Below are positions 17,575 to 25,902 of a stretch of 64,000 bases of DNA, in pieces. The DNA is from Nostoc sp. S4 (lineage in GTDB: Bacteria > Cyanobacteriota > Cyanobacteriia > Cyanobacteriales > Nostocaceae). How positions within the stretch are numbered: the stretch's first letter is position 1; each line of letters opens with the position of its first letter. The stretch lies in NCBI GenBank assembly GCA_029379225.1, contig JAQYWR010000016.1, positions 62,001 through 126,000 of the forward strand. Direction: 5' to 3'. The position numbers were made by a program, and so were the translations under genes. A model generated the notes under the pieces. The model searched no databases and was not told where the DNA came from. It worked only from the letters and a program-made list of their open reading frames with translations.

Positions 17575-19227
17575 ATGACCTGGTTTTCCTTGACCGTGAA
17601 AGGCTGGAGTCGAATTATACAATTTATATCTTTGTTCAGTGTATGTTTGTTTTTAGTTGTGAGTTGCGCTCCTCGTCCACAGCCAACTACCCTACCATCG
17701 GGTTCTGTAAACAGCATTACAGGTGATGGTCGGATTACTATAGGTACAACAGCGAAGCCGAGAACTCTTGACCCAGCTGATGCCTATGAGTTAGCATCCT
17801 TGGGTTTGGTGTTTAATATGAGCGATCGCCTCTACACCTACGAACCAGGAAGCACAGAAATTAAGCCCCAACTCGCTACAGCATTACCAAAAGTCAGCCA
17901 AGATGGCTTAACTTACACTATCCCTTTACGCCAAGGAGTAGTTTATCACGATGAAACTCCCTTCAACGCCCAAGCAATGGCGTTTACTATCCAACGTTTT
18001 ATTCAAAATAAAGGAAAACCCTCTTTCTTATTAGGCGATATAGTAGATTCGGTAAAAACCACAGGCGAATATGAGTTAAGCATCAAGCTGAAAAAACCCT
18101 TTGCAGCATTTCCCTCACTGCTGGCTTTTCCTGGGGTGTGTGCAGTTTCCCCCAAAGCTTACAAAGTTGGTGCGGGTGAATTCAAGCCAAATATTTTTGT
18201 GGGAACTGGCCCTTACAAGTTAGCTCAGTATGGCACTGATTCTCTGCGATTTGATGTGTTTGATAAGTATTGGGGCGAAAAACCAGCTAATAAGGGTGTA
18301 AACGTCCAAATTCAGACTAGTCCAGTTAATTTGTTTAATGCTTTCCGTACAGGTGGAGTGGATGTAGCTTATTTATCTTTACAACCAGACCAAACTCAAA
18401 GCTTGGAAGAAGGTGGTAAAAAAGGAGATTGGCAAGCGATCGCTGCTCAGGGTAGCGTAGTAAGTTATTTAGTATTAAACCGGAATCAAAAGCCTTTAGA
18501 TAAAGCAGAAGTTAGATCAGCGATCGCCTCAATAGTTGACCGTCCACTAATAAATGAACGAGTATTACTTGGTCAAGCAGATCCGCTTTATAGCATGATT
18601 CCCACCACGTTTAATGTTTCTCAACCATTATTTAAAGATAAATATGGCGATGCTAATTTTGATCGAGCTAAACAATTATTAACCACCGCTGGTTTTTCCA
18701 AAGAAAATCCGGCAAAAATTCAAGTTTGGTATCCTTCTAGTTCACCTACTCGGAGTTTGGCAGCACAGACACTTAAATCGCTTGTTGATGCCAAAATGGA
18801 TGGAATTCTGCAATTTGAAGTCGCCGTTGCTGAAGGCCCTGCATTCTTTAAAGATATTTCTAGAGGATTATATCCAGCAGCTTTACTCGATTGGTATCCA
18901 GACTTTTTAGATCCAGATAATTACGTGCAGCCATTTTTATATTGTGAGAAAGGTTCGGTTGCTAAAGGATGTGAAGATGGAGGCAGTCAAACTCAGGGTT
19001 CATTTTACTATAACGAAGCTGTGAATAAATTAATTGACCAGCAACGTAAAGAACTAAACCCCGAAGCACGACAGAAAATTTTTGCTGAAATTCAAAACCA
19101 AGTAACTACAGATGTACCTTACGTTCCCCTATGGCAAAACAAAGACTATGTATTTGCCCGAAATGGAGTTAATAGCGTACAACTTAATCCAATCCAAATT
19201 TTGGTTTACCAGACAATTAAAAAGTAA
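17575..19227 (+). CDS. ABC transporter substrate-binding lipoprotein, family 5
   Basis: A 550-residue solute-binding protein of the peptide/nickel/oligosaccharide (SBP_bac_5, DppA/OppA-like) family. The N-terminus is a lipoprotein signal with lipobox LVVSCAP; the Cys at about residue 31 would be lipidated. Family features include RITIGTTAKPRTLDPADAYE, the LATALPKVSQDGLTYTIPLR block, FVGTGPYKL, and a C-terminal EIQNQVTTDVPYVPLWQ. It is followed by a DppB-like permease on the same strand, while the DppC-like partner is at 26736-27851 on the other strand. No ATPase genes are in the window. The ligand cannot be predicted. Confidence 0.93.
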   Translation: MTWFSLTVKGWSRIIQFISLFSVCLFLVVSCAPRPQPTTLPSGSVNSITGDGRITIGTTAKPRTLDPADAYELASLGLVFNMSDRLYTYEPGSTEIKPQLATALPKVSQDGLTYTIPLRQGVVYHDETPFNAQAMAFTIQRFIQNKGKPSFLLGDIVDSVKTTGEYELSIKLKKPFAAFPSLLAFPGVCAVSPKAYKVGAGEFKPNIFVGTGPYKLAQYGTDSLRFDVFDKYWGEKPANKGVNVQIQTSPVNLFNAFRTGGVDVAYLSLQPDQTQSLEEGGKKGDWQAIAAQGSVVSYLVLNRNQKPLDKAEVRSAIASIVDRPLINERVLLGQADPLYSMIPTTFNVSQPLFKDKYGDANFDRAKQLLTTAGFSKENPAKIQVWYPSSSPTRSLAAQTLKSLVDAKMDGILQFEVAVAEGPAFFKDISRGLYPAALLDWYPDFLDPDNYVQPFLYCEKGSVAKGCEDGGSQTQGSFYYNEAVNKLIDQQRKELNPEARQKIFAEIQNQVTTDVPYVPLWQNKDYVFARNGVNSVQLNPIQILVYQTIKK

Positions 19228-19394
19228 TTCGTAGTTGATAATTCGTAATTCGTAATTGAATTTTTTGAAGTCTAAATCTTAACAGCTAAAACTCCCAAAT
19301 TTGACAATTTTGTGTAGTGAAAATTCCCAAATTTACGAATTACAAATTACAAACTAAAAATTACGAATTAAAAATTATAAATTACGAATTACTT
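19227..19394. repeat. AATTACGAATT-type intergenic repeats
   Basis: Many overlapping copies of AATTCGTAATT and AATTACGAATTAC fill the gap between the substrate-binding protein and the permease. They are partly open in the permease frame, which creates a false N-terminal extension of 26 residues (KFTNYKLQTKNYELK and so on). Confidence 0.75.
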
Positions 19395-20420
19395 ATGTCT
19401 CGCTCTAAAGCTTTACAATATTACATTATTTCCCGGTTACTGTTAGCGCCACTTCAGCTATTAACTATCATTACTATTGTATTTCTCTTACTCAGAGCAA
19501 CACCAGGAGATCCAGCAGATGCAATTCTCGGTGGGCGTGCGCCAGAAGCAGTAAAAGAAGAATTGCGAAAACAACTTGGTTTAAATCTGCCTTTGTGGCT
19601 ACAGTACCTAAATTACTTAGGAAATCTGTTGCGATTTGATTTAGGAAGTTCTTTGTTGAGTCGGGGAGAGAATGTTTGGGATATCATTGGGCAATATTTC
19701 CCCGCGACGGTAGAGTTAGCAGTATGTAGTATGGCGGTTGCACTCATCGTCGGGATTTTAGTTGGTACTCTTTCAGCTTCCCGTCCTAGAACATATTTCG
19801 ATGTTGGTGGGCGCTTATTTGGTATTATTACTTACGCACTCCCCATGTATTGGGCGGGAATGATTTTGCAGTTGATTTTCTCAGTACAACTCGGTTGGTT
19901 TCCTAATTCTAACCGCTTTCCGCCCACCCTTCCCACCCCCACACCTGTGACTGGATTGTATACAATCGATAGCTTACTTGCTGGAAACTTCAGTCAGTTT
20001 TTCACATCTTTGCATTATCTGGCCTTACCAAGTCTGACGCTAGGAATTTTGCTCAGTGGAATTTTCGAGCGAATTGTACGAGTGAATTTAAAGCAAACCT
20101 TGCAAGCAGATTATGTAGAAGCCGCTAGAGCTAGAGGTATTAAGGAAAACAAGATTTTAGTCTCTCATGCCTTAAAAAATGCTTTAATTCCGGTGATTAC
20201 AGTGTTAGGATTAACCTTCGCGTCTCTGTTGGGTGGAGCGATTTTGACAGAGGTGACGTTTTCTTGGCCTGGGTTAGCTAATCGACTATATCAAGCCATT
20301 AGCGATCGCGATTATCCCACAGTCCAGGGAGTGCTGGTCTTTTTTGGGGCGATCGTTGTCAGCACCAGCATTTTAATTGATATTTTAAATGCTTATGTAG
20401 ACCCACGAATTCGCTATTAA
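19395..20420 (+). CDS. ABC transporter permease, DppB/OppB-like
   Basis: A 341-residue inner-membrane permease with six predicted spans. It has the family opening (YYIISRLLLAPLQLLTIITI), RATPGDPADAI, and the cytoplasmic EAA loop EAARARGIKENKILVSHALKNAL that contacts the ATPase. The C-terminus is VDPRIRY. I chose ATG at 19395 (protein starts MSRSKALQYY) because the extra upstream residues come from intergenic repeats. It would pair with the DppC-like permease at 26736-27851 and the lipoprotein just upstream. The substrate is unknown, and ATP-binding subunits must be encoded elsewhere. Confidence 0.93.
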   Translation: MSRSKALQYYIISRLLLAPLQLLTIITIVFLLLRATPGDPADAILGGRAPEAVKEELRKQLGLNLPLWLQYLNYLGNLLRFDLGSSLLSRGENVWDIIGQYFPATVELAVCSMAVALIVGILVGTLSASRPRTYFDVGGRLFGIITYALPMYWAGMILQLIFSVQLGWFPNSNRFPPTLPTPTPVTGLYTIDSLLAGNFSQFFTSLHYLALPSLTLGILLSGIFERIVRVNLKQTLQADYVEAARARGIKENKILVSHALKNALIPVITVLGLTFASLLGGAILTEVTFSWPGLANRLYQAISDRDYPTVQGVLVFFGAIVVSTSILIDILNAYVDPRIRY

Positions 20421-20436
20421 GCTGTTTGATATTTTG

Positions 20437-21042
20437 CTAATTTTCTTGAGAAATACCACTGGCTAAAATCCCAAGAATTTTATTCACATCTTTGAGATAA
20501 TATTCGCTTAAATCAATGATTAATGTTTGTTCTTCTAGTTTGAGAAATTGCCAAATACTGCCCGTTGTAACTGCGCCATAAATTGCTTTAATTTCAGTTG
20601 CAGCTTGCTGATTAAAAATTTTTGCTGCTACCATTTCTGCTGCACACTGACCCAAACCTGCATTAATATTTTCTTTTTTAGCTTCTACTACTGTAATTAC
20701 TGGTGCTGTCAAAATTAGAATTTCTGGAGATTTCGTAATAATAAAATCGCAAGTACCATTTAAACCTTTAGTATTATCGACAGTGAAATCAACCCCAGAA
20801 AATAAACTAACTTGCTCGTGTAATTGTCGGCGTAAGTCAACTAAGATTGGCGCAATAATTAACTCAGAACGCGCTTTTTCACTATTACTACCTAAAGCGA
20901 TCGCCAGATTATAATTTAGTGTTTCTGCAAGTAAATTACTCGCTGCTAATTCAGGAATAGCAGCGAAAATATCGCGTTTCTCTAGGATATTTAAACTAAA
21001 CTCTTGTTTTGCTTTAGCTAAACTAAAGTCGCTGTAAGCCAT
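20437..21042 (-). CDS. PD-(D/E)XK nuclease-like hypothetical protein
   Basis: A 201-residue protein of a group common in cyanobacteria. The core has NGTCDFIITKSPEI, then VITVVEAKKENINAGLGQCAAEMVAA. An Asp followed about 20 residues later by E-x-K, then a helix with a conserved Gln, is the classic arrangement of PD-(D/E)XK nuclease-fold proteins. The N-terminal third is helical. No partner methylase or toxin/antitoxin gene is adjacent. It could be a nuclease or a non-catalytic relative; function unknown. It starts at ATG 21042. Confidence 0.68.
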   Translation of the reverse strand: MAYSDFSLAKAKQEFSLNILEKRDIFAAIPELAASNLLAETLNYNLAIALGSNSEKARSELIIAPILVDLRRQLHEQVSLFSGVDFTVDNTKGLNGTCDFIITKSPEILILTAPVITVVEAKKENINAGLGQCAAEMVAAKIFNQQAATEIKAIYGAVTTGSIWQFLKLEEQTLIIDLSEYYLKDVNKILGILASGISQEN

Positions 21043-21083
21043 AAAACTACTACTCGCTTTTACTTTTAAACAAAAGACTAAAA

Positions 21084-21629
21084 TTACTCTCCCACATCCA
21101 AGTCAAAGTAGAAACTATTGTCAACAATTCTATTACTGCCAATATATTTGATAATGGGTATGCTAACTCGGTGCTGTCCTGGTTCAAGCTTCCAAGTTTG
21201 TTGAAAGTTACCAATATTATGACAAGCAGCATTAATCGGGAAGGTACTAGGAGTAAAAAGAGGATTTTTATAACTCTCAACCCCATGTTTAAATAAATAT
21301 CCTTTGACTTCTACTTTATTGAGTGGAGCTTGGGATGGTATGCAATAATTAAGGTTTGAGAATCTGAGAGTATCTTCAGATTTGAGAAATAGGCGATCGC
21401 CATTTTTCACTCGCTGAAGTTCGTTGCTGTTAACTTGCACTGTAAGATTAGCGACACAGACTTTAACGGTAATAACTTTGTCACATGTTGCAGAGGTGAC
21501 AGTGATTGAGGGCTTTGATTCTGAAGAAGATTTTTTATCCCGCTCAATTAACGCAGGCGCTACCGTAGCTACTATGGCGCTGGTAGCAGCGATGAGGGCA
21601 AGTACAACCTGTTGTCTAAAAGTTGCCAT
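21084..21629 (-). CDS. hypothetical membrane-anchored protein, 181 aa
   Basis: Not recognised. A single N-terminal hydrophobic segment (VVLALIAATSAIVATVAPALI) looks like a signal anchor and is followed by a polar linker of Lys and Ser. The rest appears beta-rich, with ITVTSATCDKVITVKVCVANLTVQV, and contains about four Cys residues that could form disulfides outside the membrane. A good Shine-Dalgarno (GAGGAG) lies before ATG 21629. The stop is 41 bp from the start of the PD-(D/E)XK-like gene on the same strand, so the two may be co-transcribed. Confidence 0.62.
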   Translation of the reverse strand: MATFRQQVVLALIAATSAIVATVAPALIERDKKSSSESKPSITVTSATCDKVITVKVCVANLTVQVNSNELQRVKNGDRLFLKSEDTLRFSNLNYCIPSQAPLNKVEVKGYLFKHGVESYKNPLFTPSTFPINAACHNIGNFQQTWKLEPGQHRVSIPIIKYIGSNRIVDNSFYFDLDVGE

Positions 21630-21819
21630 TTTTCAAACTCCTCAACTTTTTTGCTGTAACACCATCATCATTTGAGACATAGGCTCTATAGGTAGGCGCT
21701 AGTAGGGAGTTTGAGTGATTAAATAGTTGTAAGGGAAAGTAGGCAAATGTAGGTTTGTAGGGTAAAGTATTACACTACTGACTGATTTTAACTTTGCTCT
21801 ACCAATTCAATTACATCCA

Positions 21820-22968
21820 ATGGATCTAATGGACTCACAAGAAGGATTAGCATTTATTAATAGGTTGCTGACAGAAAAGACAAAACAAGTCTTAAATGAG
21901 TTGGAAGAAAAGCTCTTTTTAGGAATATGGGAAGGTCAGACTTTTTCAAATATTGCTGCTCAAACTTCTCATGCTGAACAATATTTGAGAGAAGCAGCCA
22001 CAGATTTATATGCCAAGATAGCAAAAGATTTAGGAATAAAAGTTAGTAAGAAAAATTTTAAAAATCCAATAAAATATTTATATCAACAATATTTAGAACA
22101 AGCTTCACTTTCCCAAAAACTAATTGTAGAACCAAATAATCTACCATTAAAAGATGAATCATACTCAGCTAATCTATTGTCGCAAAATGATAATCCTTTT
22201 ATTCCCCAACACGGTAGAATAGAAGACCTACAACAGTTTTTTGGCAGGGAACGCGAAATATCGCGGGTATTTGAAGTGCTTAACAGTAATAGTAGTGTCG
22301 CGCTCATAGGAGAAGAAGGAATTGGCAAGTCATCTTTGTTATGGGTGATTTGCCACCAGGCAGAAAATTATTTACAGTTACCACGCGAGCCAGTTTTTTT
22401 AGATTTAAATAATGGAGTTCATGATGAAGACGAATTCTACTTTGCTTTGTGCGATAAAATTGGTATTCCTGAAAGCAAAGGCTATAAACTAACTCGCAAT
22501 TTAAATTTGCAAAACAAAAAAGTGCTATTAGCTATAGATAATTTAGGAAGATTAATCGAAAATGGCTTTACTCGCCAAGTTAGGGATCAATTGCGCGGTT
22601 TAGCTGAGGGGCGTGATGCTTCTTTGCGGTTGATTTTAGCTGCTAGCGAACCTCTGGACAAGCTATTTAACGACAGTCAAAATAATGGCAAAACATCTCC
22701 ACTGGCAGGTATTTGCCAAGAAGAACACATTCATCCTTGGGATGAAGCCACTATGCTTGCTTTTATTACCAACCGTTTGGCTAACACTTCAGTAAGTTTT
22801 ACTGAAGAGGAAATCATCCAACTCATCCAACAAAGTGACGGACATCCTCGTAAACTGATGCAATTGTGTTATCGAACTTATTCGCGGTATGGGAAGCTAT
22901 GCAATGAATTAGACTGCTTTGATCTCTCCCCTACGAGGAGAGCAAGATTATGCACTCTTCCTTTATAG
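21820..22968 (+). CDS. STAND-type NTPase with N-terminal VMAP-like HTH domain
   Basis: A 382-residue protein. Residues about 1-100 (EGLAFINRLLTEKTKQVLNE, FLGIWEGQTFSNIA, DLGIKVSKKNF) match the helix-turn-helix domain of vWA-MoxR-associated proteins, which caps many cyanobacterial NACHT/WD40 proteins. Then comes an AAA/STAND domain with a FFGREREISRVFEVL entry segment, Walker A IGEEGIGKSSLL, and Walker B VLLAIDNLG. Members usually carry long repeat sensors, but this one stops soon after the NTPase (GHPRKLMQLCYRTYSRYG). The last 22 or so residues and the stop codon come from a 69-bp tandem duplication. The next gene, another STAND NTPase, is in the same frame 112 bp on. Conflict or signalling role inferred. 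Confidence 0.78.
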   Translation: MDLMDSQEGLAFINRLLTEKTKQVLNELEEKLFLGIWEGQTFSNIAAQTSHAEQYLREAATDLYAKIAKDLGIKVSKKNFKNPIKYLYQQYLEQASLSQKLIVEPNNLPLKDESYSANLLSQNDNPFIPQHGRIEDLQQFFGREREISRVFEVLNSNSSVALIGEEGIGKSSLLWVICHQAENYLQLPREPVFLDLNNGVHDEDEFYFALCDKIGIPESKGYKLTRNLNLQNKKVLLAIDNLGRLIENGFTRQVRDQLRGLAEGRDASLRLILAASEPLDKLFNDSQNNGKTSPLAGICQEEHIHPWDEATMLAFITNRLANTSVSFTEEEIIQLIQQSDGHPRKLMQLCYRTYSRYGKLCNELDCFDLSPTRRARLCTLPL

Positions 22969-23040
22969 GGAAATGAATCAGACTGCTTTGATCTTTTCCC
23001 TACGAGGAGAGCAAGATTATGCACTCTTCCTTTATAGGGA
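22903..23040. repeat. 69-bp direct tandem duplication
   Basis: Two adjacent 69-bp copies (22903-22971 and 22972-23040), each AATGAAT(T/C)AGACTGCTTT...TTTATAGGGA, with only about three differences. Each unit contains a small hairpin, CTCTCCC/AGGAGAG. Copy 1 supplies the C-terminus and TAG stop of the upstream NTPase. Confidence 0.93.
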
Positions 23041-23079
23041 AAGAAACTGTGGGATTAATTTTTTCACAGATAAACAATA

Positions 23080-25614
23080 ATGACCAAAGATTTCACTGTA
23101 CCTCGCCTAGACTTAGCCCCTAAGTTGAGCCGTCCCCTATCGTCGTCGAACCCCTTAGATTATCTACGCTTGTTGTACTGGGTGTTTTTCTTTCCCCAGG
23201 CTTTGCAATGGTATGTGAATACATTCGGGAGTGAGCATATTCCTGAAGAAAAAATGAATTGGCAAAACGGATGGGTGTTATTGTTACAAAATACTATTCA
23301 ACGTGACTTACTTATTCAAGGATTAGTTTCAATACTATTTCTGCCTGTACCTCTAATTGGAATTTTTCAGATTTTAAATTTTCCTGTTAACTGGCTCAAC
23401 GTAGGGTTTTGCGTATTGCTTGGCGTGTTGGGAGGTGTGGTGGTAAGCGTGGCGGGAAACCTGGCCAGAGGTGTGTTGGGAGGCGTGGTATTAGGTGCAG
23501 CGATCGCCGTCGTGGTAACTTTAGTAGGAGACGCAGCAGTAGGCGTGGCGGCAGGTGTGGCAGTGGGCGTGACGGCAGGCCTGTCAGTAGGCATGGCGGC
23601 AGGTGTGGCAGGATACATGGTAGCAGGCGTGGCAGCAGGTATGACAGTAAGTGTGGTGGTCAGCGTGGCGGGAGACGCAACGGTAGGCGTGACAGTAGGC
23701 GTGGCAGTAAGCGTAGCAGTACTGCGTCCAGAAACCTGGCTTCTTGGCTCAATTTTAAACTTGCTAACAATTCAAGACGGCAGTTGGCTACTCCCTCGCA
23801 TCACTCCTCTTCCCCTTCCTAATCTTGTGTGGCGCTTGCAAAACTGGCTGCAAAATGATTGGGAAACAGGCTTACATAATACTAATCAACTGTTAGCATA
23901 TACCCTACAATTCATTTCTGTGATAAGAGCAGTTAACAGAGTACTTGCCATAACCCCATCAGAGCAAATTATTTGGCGTATATCTCAGCTAGCAGTAAAT
24001 CCTTTTGATTGGCAATTATTATATTCAGTTTCAAGATACAGTCGCTTAAATGATTTTGTACGTTGTACTGCGGCTGGTTTCTGGTATCTTCATAAACAAA
24101 AACCAGTGAAAGCAGTAAAGGCTTTTACGGTAGTGCGTTCTCTACTTTATGGCGAGGAAATCTACACTCTTGCCCAAACTCTAGCAACTTTCCAAAAAGC
24201 GAAAAAACTAGCTGCTATTGCTACTTTGCAAGTACCCAATTTTCCACAAGAACCCCTGTTACGTCCAAATACTTGGAAGGTTCTTATTAGTCTGCGTCAA
24301 GTTGTAGAGGATATAGACCTAGTTGAATACAGCCTATCTAGTGCAGTTAGGTCTTTAGCTTTTAATCGCGCTTTAGGAGAACTCACTAACACACTGAATA
24401 AAGTTGACACTTTGCCTAAAGCAGAGCAAGGGTTAATTATAGATATCGCTCAAACTTGGAAAGAAAGCCTTTTACAAATAGCTGGTGAAGTGGGAGAAAT
24501 TTCTATCACCAAGCCTGTGGTTAATCCTTATGCTGTAGGCGACCCCGTTCAAGGTCATCTTTTTGTTGGGCGAGAAGATATTATCAGACAGTTAGAAGAA
24601 CTCTGGGTGATGGGTAATCAACTCCAGTCTGTAGTTCTCTACGGTCATAGGCGCATGGGCAAAACTTCTATTCTGGTTAACGCTGCTCAATGTCTAGGCT
24701 CACAAATACACCTAGCTTATGTCAACTTGCTACGTTTAGGAGATAGTCCTCAAGGTGTGGGTGAAGTGCTGATGGCAATTTGCGATGAAATTTCTCAAAC
24801 TGTAAAACTTCCACCCCCAACTGACGCTGATTTACTAAATCTCCCCTACCGGACTTTTGAACGCTATTTAAAACAGGTTGAAGCAAGCCTAGATGGTGGG
24901 TTAATCATTGCTTTAGATGAGTTTGAGAAAATTGAAGATTTAATTGAAGCGAAAAAAATCCCTATCGACTTTATGGGTTTTTTGCGGGGGTTAGTGCAAA
25001 TGAGTTCTAAAATAGCCTTTGCATTTGCTGGTTTGCACACTTTAGAAGAGATGACAGCAGATTATTTTCAACCCTTCTTTGCCAGCGTCATTCCTATTCA
25101 TGTAGGCTTTCAGCAACGTGCAGCTACTCGCCAAATTCTCGCTAACCCAGGTAATGAAGACTTTCCCCTTGACTATATCCGGGAAGCTTTAGATGAAATT
25201 TATACTTTGACACATGGTCAACCATATTTAGTGCAACTATTGGGTTTTCAGCTAGTGCGCCGCTACAATGACTTTGTTTTTGAGCAAGGACGAAGCCGTG
25301 ACCCAGTTTTCACAATAGAAGACGTGGAAGCAGTTATCAATAACCCTCAGTTTTTCCAACGGGGACGTTACTACTTTGATGGAATTTGGGGTCAGGCAGT
25401 GCGGGGTGCTGAGGGTCAACAAGCAATTGTACAAGTGCTTGCACCTCACCCAGAGGGGCTAAGTCTGGATGCCTTAGCTCAATCTACAGGTATGAACGAC
25501 ACCAATTTGCAGCAAGCGCTGAATACTCTGAAGCGTCATGATGTCGTTGAGGAAATTCAGGGAAGCTGGCGGATTATGGTAGAACTTTTTCGCCGTTGGG
25601 TTTTGCAGCAGTAG
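23080..25614 (+). CDS. membrane-anchored STAND ATPase with glycine-valine-alanine repeat segment
   Basis: An 844-residue protein of a cyanobacterial type beginning MTKDFTVPRLDLAPKLSRPL. Residues about 25-110 hold aromatic and hydrophobic helices. Residues about 115-215 are a low-complexity GVAxG membrane-like segment encoded by short tandem repeats. A helical linker follows. The STAND/AAA ATPase spans about 480-760, with GREDIIRQLEELW, Walker A YGHRRMGKTSIL, and Walker B LIIALDEFEK. A C-terminal winged-helix-like region has HPEGLSLDALAQSTGMN. NTP-driven signalling or defence-like sensing from the membrane is an inference. It follows the smaller STAND protein on the same strand. Confidence 0.82.
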   Translation: MTKDFTVPRLDLAPKLSRPLSSSNPLDYLRLLYWVFFFPQALQWYVNTFGSEHIPEEKMNWQNGWVLLLQNTIQRDLLIQGLVSILFLPVPLIGIFQILNFPVNWLNVGFCVLLGVLGGVVVSVAGNLARGVLGGVVLGAAIAVVVTLVGDAAVGVAAGVAVGVTAGLSVGMAAGVAGYMVAGVAAGMTVSVVVSVAGDATVGVTVGVAVSVAVLRPETWLLGSILNLLTIQDGSWLLPRITPLPLPNLVWRLQNWLQNDWETGLHNTNQLLAYTLQFISVIRAVNRVLAITPSEQIIWRISQLAVNPFDWQLLYSVSRYSRLNDFVRCTAAGFWYLHKQKPVKAVKAFTVVRSLLYGEEIYTLAQTLATFQKAKKLAAIATLQVPNFPQEPLLRPNTWKVLISLRQVVEDIDLVEYSLSSAVRSLAFNRALGELTNTLNKVDTLPKAEQGLIIDIAQTWKESLLQIAGEVGEISITKPVVNPYAVGDPVQGHLFVGREDIIRQLEELWVMGNQLQSVVLYGHRRMGKTSILVNAAQCLGSQIHLAYVNLLRLGDSPQGVGEVLMAICDEISQTVKLPPPTDADLLNLPYRTFERYLKQVEASLDGGLIIALDEFEKIEDLIEAKKIPIDFMGFLRGLVQMSSKIAFAFAGLHTLEEMTADYFQPFFASVIPIHVGFQQRAATRQILANPGNEDFPLDYIREALDEIYTLTHGQPYLVQLLGFQLVRRYNDFVFEQGRSRDPVFTIEDVEAVINNPQFFQRGRYYFDGIWGQAVRGAEGQQAIVQVLAPHPEGLSLDALAQSTGMNDTNLQQALNTLKRHDVVEEIQGSWRIMVELFRRWVLQQ
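23431..23723. repeat. degenerate GGCGTGGCGGCA-type repeat in coding sequence
   Basis: Many imperfect 12-bp copies of GGCGTGGCAGTA/GGTGTGGCGGCA-like sequence in the reading frame of the membrane STAND ATPase, giving alternating GVAV, GVTA and SVAG tetrapeptides. Base composition here is clearly richer in G than the flanks. Confidence 0.82.
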
Positions 25615-25621
25615 AGTACGA

Positions 25622-25789
25622 GCGATCGCATTTGTGATTTCGGCAATTGCATTTGTTATATTGGCGATCGCATCTATTATATCGGCAGTCGCATTTACTA
25701 TTTCAGCGATCGCATTTGTGATTTTGGCGAATACATTTGCTATTTCGGCGATTGCATTTGCTATTTCGACGACAGCATTTGCTATTTTG
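25622..25789. repeat. eight-copy 21-bp tandem array containing HIP1 sites
   Basis: Eight units of exactly 21 bp, each like GCGATCGCATTTGTGATTTCG. Three units keep the full HIP1 octamer and the others are degenerate (GCAATTGC, GCAGTCGC, GCGATTGC). It begins 8 bp after the STAND ATPase stop. It is open in one frame as a hydrophobic heptapeptide (AIAFVIS), but I do not call that a gene. Confidence 0.92.
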
Positions 25790-25803
25790 ACACCTTATTT
25801 CTA

Positions 25804-25902
25804 TAAACTAAGCGGGTCGAGTACATCTCGCAAGCCATCACCCAATAAGTTGAATCTCAATACTGTCAGGATAATCAACACAGCCAACGGCCAAATTAAC
25901 CT
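25804..25902 (-). pseudogene. decayed copy of the DppC-like permease C-terminus
   Basis: About 99 bp aligns without gaps to the 3' end of the DppC-like gene (26745-26843), with about 84 identities counted by eye. On the minus strand it still reads LIWPLAVLIILTVLRFNLLG, then DGLRDVLDPLSL and a stop. That mirrors the intact gene's LIWPPAVLIILTVLAFNLLG, then DGLRDALDPRSLRR. It begins exactly at the stop codon of the TonB-like gene. It is a remnant of a second permease gene or of a partial duplication. Confidence 0.85.

Noticed and set aside
19317..19394. N-terminal extension of the DppB-like permease
   Set aside because: The residues are translated AATTACGAATT repeats; the permease family start fits the ATG at 19395.
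23409..23822. Arg/Gly-rich frame inside the STAND ATPase gene
   Set aside because: Alternative-frame reading of the GVAxG repeat; the composition is an artefact of the repeat.
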